From JBFGFG01 sp041627475 (lineage in GTDB: Bacteria > Actinomycetota > Nitriliruptoria > Nitriliruptorales > Nitriliruptoraceae): a DNA stretch of 16,074 nt. The stretch's first letter is position 1. Every line of letters begins with the position of its first letter. The notes beneath the pieces were generated by a model, which ran no database searches, was not told where the DNA came from, and saw nothing but the letters and a program-made list of their open reading frames with translations. This document shows, piece after piece, positions 1-6,565 of this stretch. The stretch lies in assembly GCA_041627475.1 (NCBI GenBank), contig JBFKQZ010000044.1, positions 1 to 16,074 on the forward strand, given 5' to 3'. A program made the position numbers and the translations under genes.

Positions 1-130
1 GGGCGGCTCGCACTTCATCGCACGCTTCGACCCCCGCAACGCGCCGCGCGTCGGGGACCAGATCGAGGTCGGCTTCCGGCCCGACGACTTCCACTTCTTC
101 ACCATCGAGGGCGGCAAGGCCCTGCGCTGA
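1..130 (+). CDS. Sugar-type ABC transporter ATP-binding protein, C-terminal fragment
   Basis: This is the last 42 codons of a gene that begins before the window; the reading frame starts at base 2 and ends with TGA at 128-130. The peptide contains GDQIEVGFRPDDFHFF followed by TIEGGKALR. This pattern matches the C-terminal TOBE/OB-fold region of MalK/UgpC/MsmX-like ATPases, which usually end in a variant of 'vgD.v.l.vdp..lhlFd..tG.al'. Such proteins power carbohydrate or glycerol-phosphate import at the inner face of the membrane, and the TOBE region regulates or stabilises the ATPase dimer. No Walker motif is visible because the nucleotide-binding domain lies outside the window, so the substrate cannot be inferred. 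It is the only protein gene on this strand in the left half. Confidence 0.7.
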   Translation, partial: GGSHFIARFDPRNAPRVGDQIEVGFRPDDFHFFTIEGGKALR

Positions 131-375
131 CCGCAACCCGGCGGCACCAACCCTCACATCGCCACCATCGACCTGATGTTTCCGATCAACTGAACGCCAC
201 AGTCACGGGTTGGTGTCGAACGATCGTGCCCCCGCCTCGCATGGTGTTGGCCGCCGGCGGAGTCGCTGACGTAGCCTCGGCGACTGCGTCCTGATCGCGG
301 TCGGGGACGGTCGGTTCCGTGCGAGCCACGTTCCCCTCGTACGGAACTCCGTGCAGAACCTCAGACGGACGTCCC
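131..375. other. Spacer between ABC ATPase gene and tRNA-Arg
   Basis: I see no convincing gene in these 245 bases. The stretch holds a 9-bp inverted pair, CACCAACCC at 145-153 and GGGTTGGTG at 207-215, separated by 53 bases. It also has the palindrome CCGCCGGCGG at 251-260 and a 6-bp stem AGTCGC (261-266) / GCGACT (280-285) with a 13-base loop. None is followed by a T-run and none is clearly a terminator. The promoter of the tRNA gene should lie in the last 60 bases, but no clear -35/-10 pair stands out. Confidence 0.5.
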
Positions 376-451
376 GCCCCAGTAGCTCAGTGGATAGAGC
401 AGCCGCCTCCTAAGCGAAAGGTCGCAGGTTCGATTCCTGCCTGGGGCGCCA
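376..451 (+). tRNA. tRNA-Arg (anticodon CCU), CCA encoded
   Basis: The cloverleaf can be folded by hand. The acceptor stem GCCCCAG (376-382) pairs with CTGGGGC (441-447). The D stem GCTC (385-388) pairs with GAGC (397-400) around a loop containing GG. The anticodon loop CTCCTAA (407-413) carries CCT at 409-411, which reads AGG arginine codons. The variable loop is AGGTC (419-423). The T stem GCAGG (424-428) pairs with CCTGC (436-440), and its loop is TTCGATT. The discriminator is G448 and the CCA tail is encoded at 449-451. The anticodon stem is imperfect: 402-406 (GCCGC) against 414-418 (GCGAA) gives only three Watson-Crick pairs, with C-A and G-A at the outer two positions. Everything else is canonical, so it is probably functional. 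Confidence 0.93.
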
Positions 452-468
452 CGACACTCACATGGCGC
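446..468. repeat. Inverted repeat overlapping the tRNA 3' end
   Basis: GCGCCA (446-451), the last six bases of the tRNA including the encoded CCA, is repeated in inverted form as TGGCGC (463-468), with an 11-base loop. There is no T-tract after the second arm. It could help terminate or process the tRNA transcript, or be a chance match in GC-rich DNA. Confidence 0.3.
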
Positions 469-494
469 GGCGTTCGGGGCGACCCGCAGAAAGC

Positions 495-1292
495 TCAGGC
501 CTGCCACTCCTCCGCGTCCATGATGTTGAAGACCCCACCCTGCGGGTCGGCCACGACGGCGATGCGGCCGACGCCCGGGATGTCGAATGCTTCGCTGACG
601 ATGCTTCCGCCGAGCTCGACGACCCGCTCGCAGTCACCGTCGACGTCGTCGCTGCCGAGGTAGATCGTCCAGTAGTTCGGCACCTGGTCCGGTACACCCT
701 CCGGCATCGCCATGAGGCCCGCGAACGTGCGCTTGCCGTCGAACGTCGCGACGGTGTAGGTGCCCATCGGCCCCATGTCCTGGTCGACGAGCTGCCAGCC
801 GAACGTGTCCTCGTAGAAGGACCGCACGGCGTCCGGCTGGCGGGTGAGCAGCTCGCTCCAGCCGAACGCCCCCGGCCCGTTGACGAGCTGCGCGCCGATG
901 TGCTCGCGCGGCTGCCACAGGCAGATCACCGCGCCGGACGGGTCCTGCAGGACCGCCATCCGACCGGCGTCCATGACGTCCATGGGCGCGAGCATGACGC
1001 TGCCGCCGGCGGCCTCGGCCTTCTTGGCGGTCGCGTCGGCGTCCGCGGTGTTGATGTAGCTGTTCCAGATGGCGGGCATGCCCTCGGTGCCCGGCATCTG
1101 GCCGCCCAGACCCGCCACGTCCCTGCCGTCGTGGCGGAACATCGTGTAGATCCGGTGCCCGTCGTCGTCGAACTGGTCCTCGGCCTCCCACCCGAACAGC
1201 TCGGTGTAGAAGTCCTTGGACGCGTCGACGTCCGGGCTCATCAGGTCGATCCAGGAGGGAATGCCCTCCTGGTAGGACGTCCGCTCCGCCAT
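495..1292 (-). CDS. Two-domain VOC (glyoxalase/dioxygenase-fold) protein
   Basis: The protein has 265 residues and consists of two successive vicinal-oxygen-chelate domains. Domain 1 spans about residues 10-128 (IPSWIDLMSPDVDASKDFYT, later DPSGAVICLWQP). Domain 2 spans about residues 141-262 (FGWSELLTRQPDAVRSFYED, later DPQGGVFNIMDAEEW). Both show the family signature of an FY..lFGW-type helix and a closing DP.G strand. The overall layout resembles the CFP30B-type VOC proteins of actinobacteria, usually annotated as hydroxylase or glyoxalase-like without a proven substrate. The classical metal-binding His at the first strand is not obvious in either half, so a non-metal or altered site is possible. 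The ATG at 1292 is preferred over an in-frame start at 1340 because a GAGGGAG ribosome binding site precedes it. The gene stands alone, so context gives no substrate clue. Confidence 0.85.
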   Translation of the reverse strand: MAERTSYQEGIPSWIDLMSPDVDASKDFYTELFGWEAEDQFDDDGHRIYTMFRHDGRDVAGLGGQMPGTEGMPAIWNSYINTADADATAKKAEAAGGSVMLAPMDVMDAGRMAVLQDPSGAVICLWQPREHIGAQLVNGPGAFGWSELLTRQPDAVRSFYEDTFGWQLVDQDMGPMGTYTVATFDGKRTFAGLMAMPEGVPDQVPNYWTIYLGSDDVDGDCERVVELGGSIVSEAFDIPGVGRIAVVADPQGGVFNIMDAEEWQA

Positions 1293-1383
1293 GGCACTGC
1301 TCCCTCGGTCTCGCCGGGCGGTCCGCGCCGCCAGCCGCACCGATCCACCCTAGGCCCGAGGGAGCGGGACCGCGCGCCCATCG

Positions 1384-1842
1384 TCAGGGGCAGGTCACCT
1401 CGAGGCTGCCTGCGACGGTCGCCACCGGCTCGTCGGTGCGTCGGAACTCGATGGCCTCGCCGACGAGCCCGGTCCCGTCGACCGCGAAGAGCGGCGTCGG
1501 TTCCACGGTCGTGACCGGGACGGCCTGTGTCACCCACGGCGCACGGTCCCGCGTCACGGTGATCTCGTCGACGAGATCCCCCTCGACGACCGGCGAGGCG
1601 ACACGCGAGACCTCCAGTCGCAGCGCTTCGTCGTCGATCCCCACGGCCTTCACACGGACGTCACCGTCGGCCGCAAGCATGCACCGCTCCATGACGCGGA
1701 ACTCGTGGATCTCGTCACCGAGCACGAGGACGGCGCTACCGACCGATCCCGATCCGTCGTCGTCCACCGGCGCCGCTCGCGACCCGGCCGAGCACCCCGC
1801 TGCTGCCAGGGCCACCGCCACCGTGAGCACGCGGACAAGCAT
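1384..1842 (-). CDS. Small probable lipoprotein of unknown function
   Basis: This 152-residue protein begins MLVRVLTVAVALAAAGC, a short positively charged, then hydrophobic leader ending in a lipobox-like AAGC with Cys17. The -3 residue is Ala rather than the usual Leu, so lipidation is likely but not certain. The mature part opens with a Ser/Gly/Asp-rich linker (SAGSRAAPVDDDGSGS) typical of secreted actinobacterial proteins. About 120 residues of mixed strand-like sequence follow, with two cysteines (in ERCMLAADGD and at the C-terminal EVTCP) that could form a disulfide. I do not recognise the family. The ATG at 1842 has a GGGGGGAA stretch 5 to 12 bases upstream. It lies 57 bases downstream of the acyl-CoA synthetase stop on the same strand, so it could be co-transcribed or have its own promoter. 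Confidence 0.7.
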   Translation of the reverse strand: MLVRVLTVAVALAAAGCSAGSRAAPVDDDGSGSVGSAVLVLGDEIHEFRVMERCMLAADGDVRVKAVGIDDEALRLEVSRVASPVVEGDLVDEITVTRDRAPWVTQAVPVTTVEPTPLFAVDGTGLVGEAIEFRRTDEPVATVAGSLEVTCP

Positions 1843-1899
1843 CCGTTCCCCCCGACGTCGCTGTCCCGGTGGACCCTAGACAGATCGCGGGGAGACAGG

Positions 1900-3813
1900 T
1901 CAGCCGGGGAACAGCGAGGCGATCTCGTCGGCGTGCTTCTCGTGGATGACCCGTCGCTTGAGCTTCATCGTCGGCGTGAGCTCGCCGGTCTCCGGCGTCC
2001 ACTCGTCGGGCAGCAGGACGTACTTCTTCACCTGCTCGACGCGCGCGAGCTTCTCGTTGCCAGCCTCGACGGCCCGTGCCACCTCCTCCTGGACGAGTGG
2101 CAGCTTGACGGCCTCGGCCGTGGACGCCACCTCGCGGCCGTGGGAGGCACACCACGCCGGGGTCGCGTCGGGGTCCAGCACGACGAGTGCACCGATGTAC
2201 TTCTGCTCGTCCCCGTACGCGAGCACCTGCCCGATCAGGTTGGACGAGCCCTTGATCGTCTCCTCGATGTGGTTGGGCGAGATGTTCTTGCCGGCCGCCG
2301 TGATGATCAGCTCCTTCTTGCGGCCGATGATCCTCAGGTAGCCGGCCTCGTCGAACTCGCCGAGGTCGCCGGTGTGGAACCAGCCGTCGTCGTCGATCGC
2401 CTCGGCGGTCGCGTCCGGCTTGTTGAGGTAACCGGGCGTGACCTGCGGTCCGCGGAAGCAGATCTCGCCGTCCTCAGCGATCCGCACCTCGGTGCCGGGC
2501 ACGGGCACACCGACCGTCCCGACGCGGGCCCGGCCGATCGGCGTGACCGTGATCAGCGTGGACGACTCGGTCATCCCGTAGACCTCGCTGATCGGGATCC
2601 CGACGCCGGTGAAGACGTACAGCAGCTCGGGCGAGATCGGCGCGGCGCCGGAGAAGCCCATCATGCAGCGGTCGAGGCCGATGGCCTCGCGCAGCTTCCC
2701 GTAGACGAGCCGCTCGAACAGGAAGTGCAGCGCCTCGGTCTGCCAGTCGGCCCGACGGTGCTCGACGATCGCCTGCCCCTTGACGCGCGCCACCTCCATC
2801 GCCTTCAGGCCGAGCCTCCGACGCCGTGGGTCCTCGGCCGTCTCGATGCGGCCCATGATCGCGGCGTGGAACTTCTCCCAGACCCGCGGCACGGCCGGGA
2901 AGACGAAGGGCCGCACCTGCGGCAGGACATCGGGCAGCGTGAGCAGGTCGCGGACGTAGGTGACCTCGGTGGCCATGGTGAACGACGAGTAGTGGCTGAT
3001 GTGCCGCTCGGCGACGTGCGCCAGCGGCAGGTAGCTCAGCCCCGGCTGACCCGGCGGCATGTGCACGCGACCGTCGACGATCCACTCGCCGAAGGGGGAC
3101 CCCTCCCCCTCTCGGAGGATCCCCTGGACGAGCAGGTCGACCGAGGCCTCGGCGTTGAAGCGCAGCCCGCGGCTGTTCAGGACCACGCCCTTCGGCGGCC
3201 CGGTCGTGCCGGAGGTGTAGATGATCGTGACGGGGTCCTCGGGCGAGCGTTCGGCCCGGGCCGCGGCCAACGTGCCGTTCGCGTCGTCGGGGAACTCGCC
3301 GGGCACCGTGTCGGCGAGCATCCCGCGCCCCTGCCGGACCAGGTCACGCCAGCGCAGCACGCCGTCGGGCACGTCGCCGACGTCGTGGACGACCACGTGC
3401 TCGAGCCCGTCGAGCTCGTCGCGCAGCGCAACCCAGACGTCGAGGTGTTCGGGGTCGCAGACGACGAGCCGCGCTCCAGAGTCCCCGGTGAGGTAGGCGA
3501 GCGCGTCCTTCGGCGAGGTGTTGTAGAACGAGGTCGGGATCGCCCGCAGCAGCAGGGCGGCAGCGTCCGCGACGACGTGCTCGTGGCGGTTGACCATGTG
3601 CAGGCCGATGACGTCGCCCTCACCGATCCCGAGGTCGACCAGCGCCAGCGCGACCGCCGCCGCGTCCCGGCCGTACTGGCGCCACGTCAGCCGTGTGTCA
3701 CCGTCGACGAGCGCGCCGACGTGCGGGAACACGGTGACGTTGCGGACGAACAGGTCCACCAGCGTGCCGCGATCGTCGACCGGGGCAGGGTGCGAGGCGA
3801 GGGCGTCGGTCAT
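1900..3813 (-). CDS. Long-chain fatty acyl-CoA synthetase (AMP-forming)
   Basis: This 637-residue member of the ANL adenylate-forming superfamily is expected to activate fatty acids to acyl-AMP and then acyl-CoA, at the cytoplasmic face of the membrane. The motifs are in order: phosphate-binding loop YTSGTTGPPKGV (199-210), SGAAPIS (388-394), YGMTESS (412-418), TGD (481-483) with the aspartate that binds ribose hydroxyls, hinge GRKKELI (497-503), and the C-terminal catalytic lysine in LTPTMKLKRRV (K617). The length and the YLPLAHVAERH segment (261-271) fit the long-chain FadD15/ACSL-like group rather than the 4-coumarate or acetate groups. The ATG at 3813 is chosen because family homology begins directly after it; an upstream in-frame ATG at 3939 would add 42 low-complexity Arg/Pro-rich residues. 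The 161 bases upstream hold a -10-like TAGCGT on the minus strand at 3927-3932 and a duplicated GCGTCGACC (3852-3869), but no other gene. Chain-length preference cannot be read from the sequence. Confidence 0.93.
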   Translation of the reverse strand: MTDALASHPAPVDDRGTLVDLFVRNVTVFPHVGALVDGDTRLTWRQYGRDAAAVALALVDLGIGEGDVIGLHMVNRHEHVVADAAALLLRAIPTSFYNTSPKDALAYLTGDSGARLVVCDPEHLDVWVALRDELDGLEHVVVHDVGDVPDGVLRWRDLVRQGRGMLADTVPGEFPDDANGTLAAARAERSPEDPVTIIYTSGTTGPPKGVVLNSRGLRFNAEASVDLLVQGILREGEGSPFGEWIVDGRVHMPPGQPGLSYLPLAHVAERHISHYSSFTMATEVTYVRDLLTLPDVLPQVRPFVFPAVPRVWEKFHAAIMGRIETAEDPRRRRLGLKAMEVARVKGQAIVEHRRADWQTEALHFLFERLVYGKLREAIGLDRCMMGFSGAAPISPELLYVFTGVGIPISEVYGMTESSTLITVTPIGRARVGTVGVPVPGTEVRIAEDGEICFRGPQVTPGYLNKPDATAEAIDDDGWFHTGDLGEFDEAGYLRIIGRKKELIITAAGKNISPNHIEETIKGSSNLIGQVLAYGDEQKYIGALVVLDPDATPAWCASHGREVASTAEAVKLPLVQEEVARAVEAGNEKLARVEQVKKYVLLPDEWTPETGELTPTMKLKRRVIHEKHADEIASLFPG

Positions 3814-3974
3814 GACTCGATCCGTTCCTGGTGGAGACGCCGGCGTCCGACGCGTCGACCGCGTCGACCGCGCGCGAGCAGTTCCCGGTCGACCTGCACC
3901 CGGCTCCCACCATCGTGTCCCTGGAGACGCTAGCTGCACCGGTGAAGCGAGCCCCCGGCGGCGTCGTGCCGTCC

Positions 3975-4883
3975 TCAGCCGCCGAACCAGCGGCGACGGA
4001 CCGTCCGCCAGTCGTGGGACGGGAGTCGCGCTGCGTCGTCGCCGTCACGGGCGGTCATGCTGATGCCGTCCAGCGCGTCGACCACGGCGCGTCGGACCCT
4101 GGCCAGCCAGCTGTGGTGGATGATCGTCGTGACCCCCGCGCCGATCGCCGCCGGCACGGTGAAGCCGGCGAGGAACTGGCCGACATCACTGACGACCCCG
4201 GCGGTGTCCGGCACCACCACGGCCAGCGCCACGCCCGCAGCTGCACCGACGGCGCTGCTGACCGAGAGCACAGCGGTGTTCGCCGCCCGGATCGACGCGG
4301 TGTCCGCCTCGATCGTGACGAGGGTGCCGTCGGCACCGGTCGACGTGCGCGACATGACCTGGCGCAACCCGCGCAGGGCGCTGTCGCTGCGGGTGACCTT
4401 GAGCCCGTGTCGCACCTGGGTCAGGATGCGCTTGTCGGGGACCCAGCGGTCCGCGCCGTCGCGGTTCCCGGCCAACAGGAGGCCCTCGTCGTCCGTCATC
4501 CAAGCGGCGATCGCGCGTGCGACCTCCTCCGGGCTCCCGTCGATCACGGCGGCGCCGCGCACGCGACGCGGCCCCAGGACACGATCGGCCACCGAGCGGT
4601 CGTGGTCTGGGGCGCCGAGCCCCAGCCGGACGTCGTCGAGGGCGCGGCGGACGACATCGGGGTCGACGCCCACCTGTGCCACGACCGCCTGCAAGTCGTC
4701 CAGCGTCAACCCGTCACGTGCACCGCGCTCACGCGCCTGCTGCAGTTCCACTGCGCGCGCGATCACCTGTTCGACCTCCCGCTGGGAGAGGTGGACCTGC
4801 TGCGCGGACGGCACCCCGGGATCGGCCTCGCGGGCATGTCCCGGGTCACCCTCGGGCGGCAGCTGGACGGCTGCGTCATCCAC
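3975..4883 (-). CDS. Two-TM membrane protein with N-terminal helical domain, unknown function
   Basis: This is a 302-residue protein. After an unstructured start, residues 31-85 form a charged helical segment with LSQREVEQVIARAVELQQ and GLTLDDLQAVVAQVGVDP. This small domain type recurs at the N-terminus of varied bacterial membrane and signalling proteins; I recognise the pattern but know no proven role. Residues 110-195 are mixed and soluble. Two hydrophobic segments (about 204-224 and 236-256) form a hairpin, and the tail is basic (RTVRRRWFGG). The start is set at GTG 4883 because GGAGGAG lies 7 bases before it; an in-frame start at 4958 lacks such a site. A minus-strand TAGGCT (4937-4942) could be a -10 element. 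It follows the stress protein gene downstream, separated by a strong hairpin, so it is probably a separate transcript. Confidence 0.75.
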   Translation of the reverse strand: MDDAAVQLPPEGDPGHAREADPGVPSAQQVHLSQREVEQVIARAVELQQARERGARDGLTLDDLQAVVAQVGVDPDVVRRALDDVRLGLGAPDHDRSVADRVLGPRRVRGAAVIDGSPEEVARAIAAWMTDDEGLLLAGNRDGADRWVPDKRILTQVRHGLKVTRSDSALRGLRQVMSRTSTGADGTLVTIEADTASIRAANTAVLSVSSAVGAAAGVALAVVVPDTAGVVSDVGQFLAGFTVPAAIGAGVTTIIHHSWLARVRRAVVDALDGISMTARDGDDAARLPSHDWRTVRRRWFGG

Positions 4884-4987
4884 GTGCCGTCTCCTCCCCG
4901 GCGCCGACGCGGCGGCCGACACCCGACACCACGTCGAGCCTACGGAAGCGCCGACCACGTGGCGCCACCACGCCCCTGCGACGGCCG

Positions 4988-5015
4988 CCCGGTGCGCCTG
5001 CGGCGGCGCACCGGG
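4988..5015 (-). terminator. Perfect 11-bp hairpin after the stress protein gene
   Basis: CCCGGTGCGCC (4988-4998) and GGCGCACCGGG (5005-5015) are exact reverse complements around a 6-base loop (4999-5004). The hairpin begins 15 bases beyond the stop codon of the minus-strand universal stress protein gene, the usual place for an intrinsic terminator. No run of T follows on the minus strand. U-less terminators of this kind are common in high-GC actinobacteria, but termination is an inference from position and stem strength. Confidence 0.6.
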
Positions 5016-5030
5016 TGAGGACCCACGCGG

Positions 5031-5879
5031 TCAGTGGGACGGGATGACGACCACGGGGGCTGTCGGGTGCACGAGGCACTTGCGGCTGACCGACCCCAGC
5101 AGCAGCCCGGCGAAGCCACCGTGTCCGCGACTGCCGACCACGAGCAGGTCGGCGTCGGCGGCCCGGTCCCGCAGCCGCATGGCAGCACTGCCCTCGGCCA
5201 CGGTCCGCTCCACCACGACGTCGGCGGCGTCGGCGCGCTCGACGGCGTCGTCGAGGACGTCGGCCGCAACTGCCTGCATGTCGTGCTGGGTGGTCATCGG
5301 GACGGGCGGCACCCACGGCGAGCCCATCCCGACCGGGGTGTAGTGGTAGGCGGTGACGACCTCGATCGTCGCACCGACGGCCCGGGCGAGGTCGACGGCC
5401 CAGCGCAGCGCGTGCAGGGCCTCCTCGGAGCCGTCCACGCCGACGACCATCCGCTGGAGCCGACCGGGGTCGGTGGCGACGAGCATCGTCGGGCAGACCG
5501 CGTGCGTCGCGACCTGCCGCCCGATCGAACCGAGCAGGGCCGACTCGATCGCGCCGTGGCCGTGCGTGCCGATGACCAGCAGGTCGGCGTCCTTCGCCGC
5601 GCCCAACAGCACCGCGGCGGGCTGCCCCTGCTGGATGAACGAGTCGAGCTCGACATCGTCGTGCTCCACCTCGTCCAGCGTGTGCTTCTGTGCCTCGAGG
5701 CCGAGCTCGATCGCGTCCTCACCGAGGTTCCACTCCGCGAACGGCCCCGCGAGCGGCATCTCCGCCGCCGCGGTCACGGCCTCGATCCGTGCCCCTGTCA
5801 GCCGGGCCAGCCGCACGACCCACGCGAGGGCGGCGGCGGCGGGGTCCGACCCGTCGATACCGACGACGATGCGCTCCAT
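5031..5879 (-). CDS. Tandem-domain universal stress protein
   Basis: This 282-residue protein contains two UspA domains, at about 1-137 and 142-282. Each starts with a RI/MVVGIDGS-type strand and ends with the ATP-binding signature G-2x-G-9x-G-S. In the first domain this is GTHGHG...GS (104-118) and in the second GSRGHG...GS (249-263). Both motifs are intact, so both halves should bind ATP, as in the mycobacterial Rv2623-type stress proteins. Members of this family are cytoplasmic and modulate growth or metabolism under hypoxia, starvation or other stress; the partner here is unknown. The ATG at 5879 is preceded by GGAGGAGG at good spacing. A CBS-pair gene lies 74 bases upstream on the same strand, so the two may share a transcript. 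Transcription probably ends at the hairpin at 4988-5015. Confidence 0.93.
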   Translation of the reverse strand: MERIVVGIDGSDPAAAALAWVVRLARLTGARIEAVTAAAEMPLAGPFAEWNLGEDAIELGLEAQKHTLDEVEHDDVELDSFIQQGQPAAVLLGAAKDADLLVIGTHGHGAIESALLGSIGRQVATHAVCPTMLVATDPGRLQRMVVGVDGSEEALHALRWAVDLARAVGATIEVVTAYHYTPVGMGSPWVPPVPMTTQHDMQAVAADVLDDAVERADAADVVVERTVAEGSAAMRLRDRAADADLLVVGSRGHGGFAGLLLGSVSRKCLVHPTAPVVVIPSH

Positions 5880-5953
5880 GACCTGCCTCCTCCAGGGACC
5901 ACTGTCATCGTGACCAGCGGATTCCTGCGGCGGCAGGGGAGAAGGTCCCCGCG

Positions 5954-6397
5954 TCAGTAGCCCCCGGTCACGTACTCGGTGAGCGTGTCCTTCTCGACCT
6001 GGAGCTGGTCGATGGTGGACTTGACGACGTCCCCGATCGAGACGATCCCGACCAGACCACCAGCGTCGTCGACGACGGGGATGTGACGGAACCGGCCCTC
6101 GGTCATCATCTGCATCAGCTCCGCGGTCGTCGTCGTGGAGCGACAGGTGGTGACGGTCGACGTCATCGCCTCGGCGACCGTGACGTCCAGGCAGTCGCGA
6201 CCCTCGCGAGCGAGGTTCTGCACGATCTCGCGCTCCGCGACCACGCCCACGACCCGGCCGTCGGCCTCGACGACGACGACCGCACCGATGCGCCGTTCGT
6301 CGAGGACCTGCGCCACGCGCGCCAGCGTGGCCTCCGGTCCGATGGTCGCGACGTCGGTCCCCCGCGCCCCCATGATCTGCTCAGCGGTCGTCGCCAT
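5954..6397 (-). CDS. CBS-domain pair protein
   Basis: The 147-residue protein is made almost entirely of two CBS domains. The first spans about residues 8-62 (ATIGPEATLARVAQVLDERR then VVGVVAEREIV). The second spans about 75-132 (AEAMTSTVTTCRSTTTTAEL, then RFRHIPVVDDAGGLVGIVSI followed by GDVVKS). A short helical tail follows. Stand-alone CBS pairs bind AMP, ATP or related adenosyl ligands and act as energy or stress sensors; the mycobacterial Hrp1 protein is a well-known stand-alone example. The match GD.v in the second domain fits the ribose-binding aspartate seen in nucleotide-binding CBS pairs. A GGAGGGGAG ribosome binding site precedes the ATG at 6397. It lies just upstream of the tandem stress protein gene, and its start faces the divergent membrane protein gene at 6566, with a 168-base shared promoter region. 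Confidence 0.92.
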   Translation of the reverse strand: MATTAEQIMGARGTDVATIGPEATLARVAQVLDERRIGAVVVVEADGRVVGVVAEREIVQNLAREGRDCLDVTVAEAMTSTVTTCRSTTTTAELMQMMTEGRFRHIPVVDDAGGLVGIVSIGDVVKSTIDQLQVEKDTLTEYVTGGY

Positions 6398-6419
6398 CCG
6401 GTCTCCCCTCCCGATGTCG

Positions 6420-6437
6420 GTGGCACAACCTTGCCAC
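6420..6437. promoter_or_regulatory. Inverted repeat in divergent promoter region, possible operator
   Basis: GTGGCA (6420-6425) and TGCCAC (6432-6437) form a perfect 6-6-6 inverted repeat in the 168-base spacer between the CBS gene (start 6397) and the divergent membrane protein gene (start 6566). It lies 23 bases upstream of the CBS start codon, where a bound dimeric repressor could block the CBS promoter. No known regulator motif is recognised. A second small stem, GGGCC/GGCCC at 6498-6511, lies nearer the + strand gene. Confidence 0.35.
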
Positions 6438-6565
6438 GTCCCGCCGACGCACGCACGTGTTCGTCGTCAGCAGCCGCTGGGCAGCCCCGACCCCGCGGGC
6501 CGTTGGGCCCTGTCACGGACGCCCCCACGCGGCCACGGTGCTGACGACACGACGAAGGACCCCTC

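Noticed and set aside
145..215. 9-bp inverted pair with a 53-base loop, considered as terminator of the ABC gene or a regulatory RNA
   Set aside because: The loop is long, there is no T-tract, and one such match in about 250 bases is not surprising by chance.
376..494. tRNA gene as a possible integration site of a mobile element
   Set aside because: No integrase, no repeat of the tRNA 3' end at a distance and no phage or plasmid gene is seen in the window.
3852..3869. Direct 9-bp duplication GCGTCGACC
   Set aside because: Only two copies, in a spacer with no other repeat structure; no sign of a CRISPR, iteron array or mobile element.
1705..3933. Very long + strand open frame opposite the acyl-CoA synthetase gene
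   Set aside because: It is an antisense shadow of a GC-rich gene: Arg/Asp/Gly/Val-rich sequence with no domain, opposite a gene with all ANL motifs.
4955..4968. Overlapping palindromes CCACGTGG and GTGGCGCCAC upstream of the two-TM protein gene
   Set aside because: Possible operator, but short GC palindromes are expected often at this base composition, and no spacing logic ties them to the start.
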